Of a DNA stretch of 64,000 nt, positions 43,699 through 51,696 are shown in pieces. This stretch comes from Parapedobacter defluvii. Lineage in GTDB: Bacteria; Bacteroidota; Bacteroidia; Sphingobacteriales; Sphingobacteriaceae. Made by a program: the position numbers and the translations under genes. Under the pieces are notes generated by a model. The model ran no database searches. It saw only the letters and a list, made by a program, of their open reading frames with translations, and was not told the origin of the DNA. Each line of letters begins with the position of its first letter. Position 1 is the stretch's first letter. Location: positions 935,915 through 999,914 of the forward strand of contig NZ_BMIK01000001.1 of assembly GCF_014642075.1 (NCBI RefSeq), given 5' to 3'.

Positions 43699-44253
43699 AT
43701 GAAATTCAGAAAGATTGTTTTGATGGCTTTGCCGTTAGCGGTAGCAGCAAGTTCTTGTACCCGGCATGCGGGTGAGTCAGAGAGCCGCACAAAGTTGTAC
43801 AACAATGCAACTGATGTGGATAGTGAAGGTTTTTCATTCTTTAAGTCTGTTCATAAAAAAGCAACATTTGAAGTTGGATTGGCCAACTATGTACAGTCAT
43901 CACCAGCTTCCGCGGAAGCAAAGAAACTGGCCGCGGGAATTGTGGAGACGTATGAGCCTATTATTGCTGAATTGGAAGATATGGGTGCCTCATTCCACGT
44001 CATTCTCCCCGACCCGGGAGTGCCTGCCTTTGCCGTGCCGCATCATTTCGCGGCCGATAGTTTGGGTGGGTTTGACAGTAAGGGGTACATCGCGCATGCT
44101 CAGCACGAACAGGGTGCAATTTTAGAACAGTTTAACCGCATCGACCGGAATACGTCCAAGGTGCTGAAAACGTATGCCAAGGAGAAATTACCAGCCGTAA
44201 AAGAAGTTTTTGCACTTGCGGGAGGTCATGAAGAACACGGTGCGCATCACTAA
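43699..44253 (+). CDS. DUF4142 lipoprotein
   Basis: A 184-residue exported protein. The signal ends in AVAASSC with Cys20 as the lipid site. The DUF4142 four-helix, ferritin-like domain spans about 40-170 (SFFKSVHKKATFEVGLANYV, AEAKKLAAGIVETYEPIIAE, YIAHAQHEQGAILEQFNRI). The tail is His-rich (GGHEEHGAHH). The function of the family is unknown; the His-rich end suggests metal contact, which is inference. It has its own promoter and a leader containing two operator-like dyads. The Gfo/Idh/MocA gene follows after 17 bases. Confidence 0.9.
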   Translation: MKFRKIVLMALPLAVAASSCTRHAGESESRTKLYNNATDVDSEGFSFFKSVHKKATFEVGLANYVQSSPASAEAKKLAAGIVETYEPIIAELEDMGASFHVILPDPGVPAFAVPHHFAADSLGGFDSKGYIAHAQHEQGAILEQFNRIDRNTSKVLKTYAKEKLPAVKEVFALAGGHEEHGAHH

Positions 44254-44270
44254 TTAATCCCTACATTCTC

Positions 44271-45305
44271 ATGTCCAAAAAGAGCATTGTCACAGGTATT
44301 TTGTCGTACGGAATGTCCGGAAGGGTATTCCATGCACCGTTTATACACCAAAAAACCCGGTTTGAGTTACGTGCTGTTGTAGAGAGACATGAGAAACGTG
44401 CTCACCAGCGGTATCCGGATGTAGTTAGCTACGATTCAGTGGATGATTTACTGAATGATGAACAGATTGAGTTTGTCATTATAAATACGCCGAATAATAC
44501 GCACGTGGAATATGCTACAAAGGCGTTGAAAGCGGGGAAACATATTTTGGTTGAGAAGCCATTTGCACCTACCGCTGAAGATGCCCGGAAATTGTTTGAG
44601 TTGGGAAAGGAGGTGAACCGACACGTAATGGTTTTTCAAAACCGTCGTTGGGACAGTGATTTCAAACTGCTTAAGCGTGTGGTGGAGCGTGAAACCCTAG
44701 GAAATTTGATCGAGTTGCATGTGCGGTTTGATCGTTACCGGATGGAGAAAAGTCCGAAAGTATTTAAAGAACTGAAAATTCCGGGAAGCGGGGTGCTGTA
44801 CGATTTGGGGCCACACCTGCTTGATCAGGTCATCAGCTTATTCGGCAAGCCCCAAAAGAGTCTAAAAATCCAGGCTACACATCGGCCTGGTTCTGAGGTA
44901 GACGATTTTTCGACGTTAGTACTTAGTTATCCAAAAGGATTTACCGTCTTTATCCATGCGAGCTTACTCGTTGCCAATCCATTGCCGGCGTATGTGCTGC
45001 ACGGAGTTAAAGGATCCTTCCAAAAAGTCAGGGCGGATGTGCAGGAAGATCAGTTGCAAGCTGGAATGTCGCCTAAAGCCCCTGAATATGGTATTGAGCC
45101 GGTAGGCAAAGAGGGGTTGATTACACTTATGAAGCCCAATGGTGACCGTGAACTGCGATACAGGGAGGCACTTAAGGGAGATTATAATGACTTGTTTAAC
45201 GCCGTATACGCGCAGATACGGAAGAATGAGCCCTTCCCGGTAAAACCCGAAGAAATCCTATGGCAAATGGAAATCCTCGAGCAACCCGTGTGGAATGAAA
45301 GTTAG
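44271..45305 (+). CDS. Gfo/Idh/MocA-family NAD(P)-dependent oxidoreductase
   Basis: A 344-residue sugar or inositol dehydrogenase-like protein. The N-terminal Rossmann domain begins IVTGILSYGMSGRVFHAPFI. The family signature is VE95-K96-P97FAPTAEDA, with Lys96 the expected catalytic residue. The second-domain pattern GVLYDLGPHLLDQVISLFG carries the conserved Asp-x-x-x-His. Length and layout are those of the YdgJ-like subgroup. It follows the DUF4142 gene by 17 bases and may share its message. Substrate unknown. Confidence 0.94.
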   Translation: MSKKSIVTGILSYGMSGRVFHAPFIHQKTRFELRAVVERHEKRAHQRYPDVVSYDSVDDLLNDEQIEFVIINTPNNTHVEYATKALKAGKHILVEKPFAPTAEDARKLFELGKEVNRHVMVFQNRRWDSDFKLLKRVVERETLGNLIELHVRFDRYRMEKSPKVFKELKIPGSGVLYDLGPHLLDQVISLFGKPQKSLKIQATHRPGSEVDDFSTLVLSYPKGFTVFIHASLLVANPLPAYVLHGVKGSFQKVRADVQEDQLQAGMSPKAPEYGIEPVGKEGLITLMKPNGDRELRYREALKGDYNDLFNAVYAQIRKNEPFPVKPEEILWQMEILEQPVWNES

Positions 45306-45409
45306 CGCCTATTATTGAGACGATGTTTGGTCATGGTGAATTAATATACAATTAACACTCACGCAACTTTACATTGTTATTATTGGCCGGAATATTTTAA
45401 GACGGCCGT

Positions 45410-47476
45410 ATGTTAACAGTTGTGAAGCACAAATTCCCACTTATAAACCGCGAGATAAGCTGGTTGTATTTCAACGAGCGCGTGCTGCAGGAAGCTGCGG
45501 ACAAGACCGTGCCATTATTGGAACGGTTACGCTTCTTGGCCATCTTCTCCTCCAATTTGGATGAGTTTTACCGCGTAAGGGTCGCTACACTTAATCGGCT
45601 TGTTGATATCAATACCAAAACCAAGAGCCTGCTGGGGTTCAATCCCAAAAAAATCCTGAATGAAATCAAGAATATCGTTGTAAAGCTTGAAAAACGATTC
45701 GATTATCTCTATGAACATGAGATCATTAAAGAATTGGAGTCCCAGAAGATCTTTATCATTAACGAGCAACAGCTAAATGTGGCCCGGGGTGAATACGTGC
45801 GTGAGTATTTCCGACGGCACGTACTGCCCACATTAGTCCCCATTATGCTGGAGGGTTCAGATTCCGGTAAACCGTTTCCGGAGTTGAGAGACCGGCATAT
45901 CTACTTCATCGTTAAGCTGACTTTCCGCAAGAAAGTGAAGTATGCGCTGGTTGAGATCCCCACTTCGATCCTATCACGGTTCCTGATTTTACCTGAAAAT
46001 AAGGGATTGAAATTCATTATTTTATTGGACGACATCATCCGGTATTGTCTGGATGACTTGTTCTTTATTTTCGAATACGATACCGTGGAGGCGTACAGTA
46101 TTCAGCTCACGCGCGACGCGGAACTGGATATTGATGCCAATGTCAGCGAGCGGTTTGTGGAGGCCCTGATGCGCAGTTTGCAACGCAGGGACAAAGGGCG
46201 GCCTATGCGGCTGTTGTATGATTCCGATATCGCTCTGGATACCCTCAACTACCTGGTTTCGGGTATGCAGCTCGATTCGGAGGCGCTCATTCCCGGCGGC
46301 AGGTATCACAATTTCAAAGATTTCATTGATTTCCCCAATGTGGGCGGACCTTCCCTGGAGTATGCTCCCATGCCTCAGTTGCGGGTCAATAACCTCGACT
46401 TACGCCGTAGCATATTCAGTCAGATGGCGCAGCGGGACTACTTGATAAGTTTGCCGTACCAATCGTTTGACTATATCGTCCATTTCCTGCGGGAGGCTGC
46501 GATAGATCCCAAGGTCAAAGAGATCGATATCTGCCTTTATCGGTTGGCCGAAAACTCCAGTGTGATCAATGCCCTCATCAATGCCGCTAAAAATGGCAAG
46601 AAAGTAAATTGCCTGCTTGAGCTGAAGGCCCGTTTCGACGAAGAAGCCAATATTTATTGGCGCAACCGGCTGGAAGAGGGAGGGGTAAACGTGAACATTG
46701 GCGTTGTGCAATACAAGGTACATGCAAAAATTTGTTTGATTGCACGGCGCGAAAAGGGAGGAATGGTATATTATGCAAATCTGGCCACCGGAAACTTCAA
46801 TGAGAAGACGGCCAAACTTTATGGGGATCACAGCCTGTTTACGGTCAATCCATTGATTACTAAAGATCTTAAACGCCTTTTCAGGGGGTTGGAAAAGCAA
46901 ACATTTCATCGGGGTTACAAAGCGATTATCACTTCGCCACTGGAAACCCGTCGACGCTTTTATGAGCTAATTACGAATGAAATCGAGATCGCCAAGTCCG
47001 GAAAAAAAGGATACATGGTACTAAAGATGAATAGCCTCTCTGACGAGGAAATGATCGAAAAACTTTATGAAGCGAATAATGCAGGGGTAACTATTCAACT
47101 GATCATACGTGGGATGTGCTGCCTTGTACCGGGGCAGCCGGGGTTCAGTGAACGTATCACGGTGAGAAGCATTGTGGATCGTTATTTGGAACATGCACGG
47201 GTGTGGATTTTCGGAAACGGCGGTGATGAATTGATCTACTTATCGTCTGCCGATCTGATGACGCGGAACATCGACCGGAGGGTGGAAGTCGCCTTCCCGG
47301 TCATTGATGAATATATCCGTAGAGAAATCCGCGATATCATTGACATTCAGTTACGCGATAATACGAAAGCACGCGAAATTAATCAATCAAACAACAATCG
47401 GTATATCGGTGGCAAGAGCAGAATTAAGCACCGTGCGCAGGAAGACATTTACAATTATCTGAAATATAAATCCTAA
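45410..47476 (+). CDS. ppk1: Polyphosphate kinase 1
   Basis: The 688-residue enzyme that reversibly makes polyphosphate from ATP. The N-domain begins NREISWLYFNERVLQEA and contains FLAIFSSNLDEFYRVRVA. The first phospholipase-D-like domain carries the phosphorylated His438 in VQYKVHAKICLIAR, with TGNFNEKTAKLYGDHSLF after it. The second has the catalytic His in RYLEHARVWIFGNGG and DLMTRNIDRRVEVAFPV. All active-site blocks are intact. The polyphosphate-degrading partner gene follows after six bases. Confidence 0.97.
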   Translation: MLTVVKHKFPLINREISWLYFNERVLQEAADKTVPLLERLRFLAIFSSNLDEFYRVRVATLNRLVDINTKTKSLLGFNPKKILNEIKNIVVKLEKRFDYLYEHEIIKELESQKIFIINEQQLNVARGEYVREYFRRHVLPTLVPIMLEGSDSGKPFPELRDRHIYFIVKLTFRKKVKYALVEIPTSILSRFLILPENKGLKFIILLDDIIRYCLDDLFFIFEYDTVEAYSIQLTRDAELDIDANVSERFVEALMRSLQRRDKGRPMRLLYDSDIALDTLNYLVSGMQLDSEALIPGGRYHNFKDFIDFPNVGGPSLEYAPMPQLRVNNLDLRRSIFSQMAQRDYLISLPYQSFDYIVHFLREAAIDPKVKEIDICLYRLAENSSVINALINAAKNGKKVNCLLELKARFDEEANIYWRNRLEEGGVNVNIGVVQYKVHAKICLIARREKGGMVYYANLATGNFNEKTAKLYGDHSLFTVNPLITKDLKRLFRGLEKQTFHRGYKAIITSPLETRRRFYELITNEIEIAKSGKKGYMVLKMNSLSDEEMIEKLYEANNAGVTIQLIIRGMCCLVPGQPGFSERITVRSIVDRYLEHARVWIFGNGGDELIYLSSADLMTRNIDRRVEVAFPVIDEYIRREIRDIIDIQLRDNTKAREINQSNNNRYIGGKSRIKHRAQEDIYNYLKYKS

Positions 47477-47482
47477 TTAAAC

Positions 47483-48376
47483 GTGAGGTACGCAGCAATA
47501 GATATCGGATCGAATGCAGTGAGGCTGTTGATAGCCGATATTATCCAAAACAATGGAACCATATCATTCAAAAAGAATACCCTCGTGCGGGTTCCCCTGC
47601 GTCTTGGGGATGATGCATTTATCGATCGGCATATATCTGAACCCAAAGCTACAGATTTGGTCAAAACAATGGTGGCTTTCCGTAACCTGATGGATGTATA
47701 CAAAGTCAGTGAATACATGGCCTGTGCGACATCGGCGATGCGGGAAGCCGAAAATAGCAAATCGTTGGTCAAAGAAGTTAAGGAAGTAGGAATAGACTTG
47801 CAGGTTATTGGCGGGAGTGAAGAAGCGGAGATTATCTATAACAGCCACATTGAACAGCATCTCGGCAGCAAAAAGGCATATTTATATATCGATGTAGGGG
47901 GTGGAAGTACCGAGTTGTCTGTATTTGCCGATACCAAGTTGGTTGCGTCGGCGTCGTTTAACATCGGTACGATCCGTATATTGGACAACCAGGATAAGGA
48001 GGAAACCTGGGAGGAAATGAAAACGTGGGTGAAGAACCACACGCGGATGTTTAAAACGATATACGGGATCGGTACGGGGGGAAATATTAATAAATTGTCA
48101 AGATTGGCCAATGACAAAGAAGAAAAGCCCATTTCTTATACGAAATTGAAATCGTTATATGAGTATCTCAATTCTTTTTCTTTGAAAGACCGGATCAACG
48201 TGCTGGGGTTAAATAACGATCGCGCTGACGTGATTATCCCCGCATGCGAAATTTTTCTGACGTTGATGAAATATGGCAGGCTCCGTCAGGTCATCGTTCC
48301 CCGGGTTGGGCTGGTGGATGGTATCATACAAACATTGATTGACAAAACGCTTCCGTCTGCGTTGCCGGAAAGTTGA
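47483..48376 (+). CDS. ppx: Exopolyphosphatase (Ppx/GppA family)
   Basis: A 297-residue ASKHA-fold phosphatase that removes terminal phosphate from polyphosphate, or acts on pppGpp in the GppA branch. Motifs are AAIDIGSNAVRLLIADI (phosphate 1), ATSAMREAENS, IGGSEEAEII, YIDVGGGSTELSVF (phosphate 2) and IGTGGNINKLSRL. It is the short, single-core form usual in Bacteroidota. It begins at a GTG (47483), because no ATG exists before the conserved first strand. It sits six bases after ppk1, so synthesis and breakdown of polyphosphate are in one operon. Confidence 0.93.
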   Translation: MRYAAIDIGSNAVRLLIADIIQNNGTISFKKNTLVRVPLRLGDDAFIDRHISEPKATDLVKTMVAFRNLMDVYKVSEYMACATSAMREAENSKSLVKEVKEVGIDLQVIGGSEEAEIIYNSHIEQHLGSKKAYLYIDVGGGSTELSVFADTKLVASASFNIGTIRILDNQDKEETWEEMKTWVKNHTRMFKTIYGIGTGGNINKLSRLANDKEEKPISYTKLKSLYEYLNSFSLKDRINVLGLNNDRADVIIPACEIFLTLMKYGRLRQVIVPRVGLVDGIIQTLIDKTLPSALPES

Positions 48377-48407
48377 AAAAGCGATAATTTTTATTTCGGC
48401 GAAAAGC

Positions 48408-48436
48408 TTGAATAAAGAAAAAATCTCTTACTTTTG
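48408..48436 (+). promoter_or_regulatory. Promoter of tRNA-Leu
   Basis: TTG (48408-48410), 18 bases, TACTTTTG (48429-48436), then GCGCCC. The tRNA starts 16 bases downstream. Confidence 0.75.
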
Positions 48437-48452
48437 CGCCCATAATACCTCT

Positions 48453-48535
48453 GCGGAAGTGGCGAAATTGGTAGACGCACCATCTTGAGGGGGTGGCGCC
48501 CTACGGGCGTGGCAGTTCGAATCTGCTCTTCCGCA
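48453..48535 (+). tRNA. tRNA-Leu (GAG)
   Basis: A class II tRNA. Acceptor GCGGAAG (48453-48459) pairs with CTTCCGC (48528-48534), discriminator A48535. The anticodon stem CCATC/GGTGG encloses TTGAGGG with anticodon GAG. A long variable arm (GCGCCCTACGGGCGT) and the T arm GCAG TTCGAAT CTGC follow. Unlike tRNA-Asn here, CCA is not encoded. Its last base is also the first base of a large inverted repeat. Confidence 0.96.
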
Positions 48536-48656
48536 CAGCCAGTATAGCACCCTTGCGAAAGCAAGGGTTTTTTCATTTAAAGGGCATGCCAAGCTTGCTT
48601 GCGCGTGCCCTTTAAATGAAAAACGCAGGTACAAAGTGCCGTGCTATACTGGCTGT
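48535..48656. repeat. 122-base nested inverted-repeat element after tRNA-Leu
   Basis: Outer arms at 48535-48550 (ACAGCCAGTATAGCAC) and 48641-48656 are perfect 16-base inverted copies. Inside are two hairpins. The first is CCCTTGC-GAAA-GCAAGGG (48550-48567) with a T run. The second has perfect 18-base arms at 48569-48586 (TTTTTCATTTAAAGGGCA) and 48606-48623, plus a small inner stem. Together they would fold into a three-way junction. The left end overlaps the discriminator base of the tRNA. No coding content. Confidence 0.85.
48549..48573 (+). terminator. Intrinsic terminator of tRNA-Leu
   Basis: A 7-base-pair GC-rich stem with a GAAA tetraloop followed by six T, 13 bases after the tRNA. It forms one arm of the nested repeat element. 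Confidence 0.85.
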
Positions 48657-49671
48657 AAGCCTCTCCACCCACAGATGGCTGTGGCCATGGAGTGCGGGGG
48701 TCGCTGGACGCAGCCAACTATTCTCGCTGTGGCCTCCGAGTGCGTGGCAGTGGGACGCAGCCAATCTGCTCTTATTGCCAAATCACTATCGAGCATCACT
48801 TTTTTATCTCGTATAAGGTATATTTTATTGATAACGCATTATTATATCCCATATCCCGTGAAAAGGATAGCCGTTTATTTGTCCGTTATGCTGATCTGCT
48901 TTGCCATAAAGAGTTGCATCAATTCAGTGTCAAGCTCATGGGACACCATATGACAACCGGTTTTTAGATTGCCGGCAGTAATACTTCTAACGGTATTGTA
49001 TCTTTTGCTTATTTTGAAATTGGAGCATAATGAGTTGATAAAAATACGTTTCATCGCTCAATGGTTGAAACGACCCCTTGAAAGTCGTCGAGCTGACGCT
49101 CATTGTTCCGCAAATTGATTGTTTTTGAATAACAATGCAATTTAACGGAATTCCCTATATTTATCAGTCCGTTGTAGCCACTAAACGCCACATGATTTTT
49201 ATATGCTTGTGCGTAATCGAAAGATTTAATGTAAATTTGGCATATAGCAATCGATTGAAAGCGGTTATGATTCACCCGGAGAATGCCGGACATAAAATCT
49301 TCAAATCGGCTTTAAGGGCATTTAAAGGTTTCTTTGGGCCTTTAATTCAACGTGAAGGGATATTATGAGGCGGAAGCATTGATTGAAAAATGGAACGATC
49401 GTTGTAGGTAGGGCACTGGACTGCAATCGTTCAGAGAAAAGTATTTTGAAACGGGTAAACAAGCTAATTTGAACCTAACATAAACCTACTTTATGCAATA
49501 AACGCTTAACCTTGCTCAAAAAAGCGGACGGAAGAACCCTTTCGATGACTTATGGGCTGAGGAAAGGTAAAAGTTGTGCCGTCTTTTAGATGGTTAAAGA
49601 CTGGAAGGGAGTAATATCGATTTTTGTGATAGCGGTCGGCGCCATAGCTGACTGCTTTCTCACCTATTATT
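48657..49671. other. Gene-free 1-kb region between tRNA-Leu element and sigma gene
   Basis: No convincing gene. 48689-48783 holds degenerate tandem and tRNA-like repeats. 48785-49220 is AT-rich without signals. 49230-49420 has an open stretch reading IHPENAGHKIFKSALRAFKG, then FFGPLIQREG and, in another frame, EALIEKWNDR. This looks like the relic of a protein gene, but I cannot name the family. Upstream of the sigma gene (49600-49671) no complete TTG/TAnnTTTG promoter is seen. Confidence 0.4.
48689..48783 (+). repeat. Degenerate copies of the tRNA-Leu 3' half
   Basis: Two blocks of the tRNA, GCGTGGCAGT (48507-48516) and AATCTGCTCTT (48520-48530), recur in the same order at 48742-48751 and 48763-48773, with the three bases between them expanded to eleven. 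A second, weaker unit lies upstream: GGACGCAGCCAA occurs at 48706-48717 and 48753-48764, a period of 47. Best read as decayed tRNA 3'-end duplications. Confidence 0.65.
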
Positions 49672-50274
49672 ATGGTAGATTATGCAAGATATGACGACAC
49701 CCAGTTAGTCGCGTTGCTGCGTGAACGAGATAAACTGGCATACACCGAAATTTATACCCGGTTTTGGCCTATATTGTTCCGTCATGCCCTGCGCTTGTTG
49801 CGCGATGAAGACGAGGCTACCGACGTGGTGCAGGATATCTTTGCTGTACTTTGGGAAAAGGCGACCGCTCTGAAGTTATCAGGTACGCTTGCGGGTTACT
49901 TATATAGCGCAACGCGCAACCGGGTAATCGACCGGATTGCTCGGCATAAGACAGAGCAATATTACCTGAATTCCCTGGAAGACTATCTCAAGCAAGGCAC
50001 ACCCGCTGCCGACGACGCGTTGATTGCCGCAGAGCTTGCCCAGCAGATCGAACGGGAGGTGGCCAAACTGCCTAAGAAGATGCGGCAGATCTTTGCTATG
50101 CGGCAGCAGGCCCAGCATTCCTACCGTGAAATCGCTGAATCATTAGGTACAACCGAAGGCAATGTTAAGAAGCAGCTTTACAACGCGATGAAGCTCCTGA
50201 AGTCCAAATTCCACATATGGTTTCTTGCCGGGATTTGGCACCTGCTCAGTTTTTGGTTCCGTCATTTCAATTAA
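49672..50274 (+). CDS. ECF-type RNA polymerase sigma-70 factor (FecI-like)
   Basis: A 200-residue sigma factor. Region 2 is at about 15-85 (YTEIYTRFWPILFRHALRLL, DEATDVVQDIFAVLWEKA, AGYLYSATRNRVIDRIARHK). Region 4 is at about 125-180 (LPKKMRQIFAMRQQAQHSYR, then an HTH with LGTTEGNVKKQLYNAMK). A hydrophobic tail (FHIWFLAGIWHLLSFWF) ends the protein, similar to the tail of the sigma factor at 3639. It should drive the susC-susD-oxidase genes that follow and be held by the FecR encoded 73 bases downstream. Confidence 0.95.
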   Translation: MVDYARYDDTQLVALLRERDKLAYTEIYTRFWPILFRHALRLLRDEDEATDVVQDIFAVLWEKATALKLSGTLAGYLYSATRNRVIDRIARHKTEQYYLNSLEDYLKQGTPAADDALIAAELAQQIEREVAKLPKKMRQIFAMRQQAQHSYREIAESLGTTEGNVKKQLYNAMKLLKSKFHIWFLAGIWHLLSFWFRHFN

Positions 50275-50347
50275 AAGCAAAAATCTGAAACTTTTTCTTC
50301 CACTTTTAACGATCTCAACCGTCATATAGATAAACAGTAAAAAATAA

Positions 50348-51481
50348 ATGGAAAAAGCGCGTGCGAGGGAGCTTTTGGAACGGTATCGAGACGGCAGATG
50401 CAGCGATGCTGAGCGTCGCCAGGTGGAAAGCTGGTATCTGCAGATGGCAGATACGATGAGCGATGCGGCGCTTACCGAGGCGGATTATGCGCGCGTAGAC
50501 AAGAACTTGCGGAGCAGGTTGCCCGAAATGCAGCAAACGAAGGAGAAGCGATTACGTTCGCTGCTACCTTATGCCGCCGCATTAGCCATTGTGTGCCTTT
50601 CAACCTGGTGGTTCATAACTAATCGCCCGGCGGAGGGAGGTCTTGTTATGAGGGGCGCTACGGAAGACATCCTGCCCGGCGGCAATCGGGCTTTTCTTAC
50701 CCTGGCCGATGGGAATACGCTCGAATTGAGCGAAACGCAACCGGGGATTGTCATAGGAAACGATGGGGTTTCGTATACAAACGGCAGCACGGTGGTTGAT
50801 GATCCATCCTTAGCCACGCAGATTCAAACGCTTACTGTACCTAACGGTGGCACCTATCAGTTGACACTGCCGGACGGTTCAAAAGTTTGGCTCAACGCTG
50901 CATCTACATTGAGATACCCCGGTCGCTTCGATGACAGTGAGCGCGTTGTCGAACTCGATGGAGAAGCCTATTTTTCTGTCTCGAAGATCAGGAATAGACA
51001 GAATGGGCAAACTGTGCCATTTAAGGTGTTGTCCGCTGGTCAGGTCGTTCAGGTATTAGGCACGGAGTTCAATGTTTTATCCTACGCGGATGAGCCTGAG
51101 GTCAAAACAACGTTGGTAGAAGGTAGCGTGCGTGTAGGAACTCCTGTTGGAAATACGTCCGTTGTGCTCCTGCCGGGAGAACAATCGAGCGTGTCTACCC
51201 AAGGAGTGGTAAAAAAAGCGAAAGTATCCCTAAAAAAAGAAATCGCATGGAAATCGGGCGTGTTCTATTTTGAAGAGACCACCTTCGCTGAATTGATGCG
51301 TCAGGCAGGTCGGTGGTACGACATTGAAATCCGCTATATAAACGATGTGCCGCAGGCGTCGTTCAGCGGGGTGATGAGCCGTCAGGTATCGCTAAAGACC
51401 CTAATTGAGTTTCTGGGTGAATCGACAGCAAAGTTTACGCTGAAAGGCAAGACCTTAACAATCGATTCCGATATGCATTAA
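50348..51481 (+). CDS. FecR-family anti-sigma factor with DUF4974 C-terminus
   Basis: A 377-residue membrane anti-sigma protein. The sigma-binding part is residues 1-68, one helix is at about 71-91 (LLPYAAALAIVCLSTWWFI), and the FecR domain carries GGNRAFLTLADGNTLEL, NGGTYQLTLPDGSKVWLNAA, GEAYFSV and VLGTEFNVLSY. A DUF4974 domain follows (FEETTFAELMRQAGRWYDIE). It relays the signal from the STN domain of the SusC at 51697 to the sigma factor at 49672. Unlike the FecR at 2325, its linkers are short and carry no repeat-like DNA. Confidence 0.95.
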   Translation: MEKARARELLERYRDGRCSDAERRQVESWYLQMADTMSDAALTEADYARVDKNLRSRLPEMQQTKEKRLRSLLPYAAALAIVCLSTWWFITNRPAEGGLVMRGATEDILPGGNRAFLTLADGNTLELSETQPGIVIGNDGVSYTNGSTVVDDPSLATQIQTLTVPNGGTYQLTLPDGSKVWLNAASTLRYPGRFDDSERVVELDGEAYFSVSKIRNRQNGQTVPFKVLSAGQVVQVLGTEFNVLSYADEPEVKTTLVEGSVRVGTPVGNTSVVLLPGEQSSVSTQGVVKKAKVSLKKEIAWKSGVFYFEETTFAELMRQAGRWYDIEIRYINDVPQASFSGVMSRQVSLKTLIEFLGESTAKFTLKGKTLTIDSDMH

Positions 51482-51552
51482 AATTAGTTGCTAACCTATT
51501 TTAACCCATCAATGATGAACAGGAAACCTACATAAACAACAGTGTAAAACAA

Positions 51553-51585
51553 AAACAGGGAAGTGTTGAAGCCACCACCCTGTTT
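51553..51585 (+). promoter_or_regulatory. Stem-loop between fecR and susC
   Basis: A perfect 8-base-pair stem AAACAGGG (51553-51560) with CCCTGTTT (51578-51585) and an inner GTG/CAC pairing, in the 215-base gap between fecR and susC. No strong T-run follows. Possibly an attenuator or processing site; a hairpin occupies the same place in the first locus. Confidence 0.45.
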
Positions 51586-51696
51586 AGTTTGGATAAGCCA
51601 ATTTTTAACCGGAGTTAACAGTTTTATTATAAACCTACCCGCTCACAAACTTAAAGAATTTCTGTGGTTTGTGCGCGTGGTATCTAAAAAGAAGTA

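Noticed and set aside
45410-48376. ppk1-ppx pair as a novel system
   Set aside because: It is a standard polyphosphate operon with all active-site motifs present.
48391-48634. Short minus-strand frames over tRNA-Leu
   Set aside because: They overlap the tRNA and its terminator; no protein is expected there.
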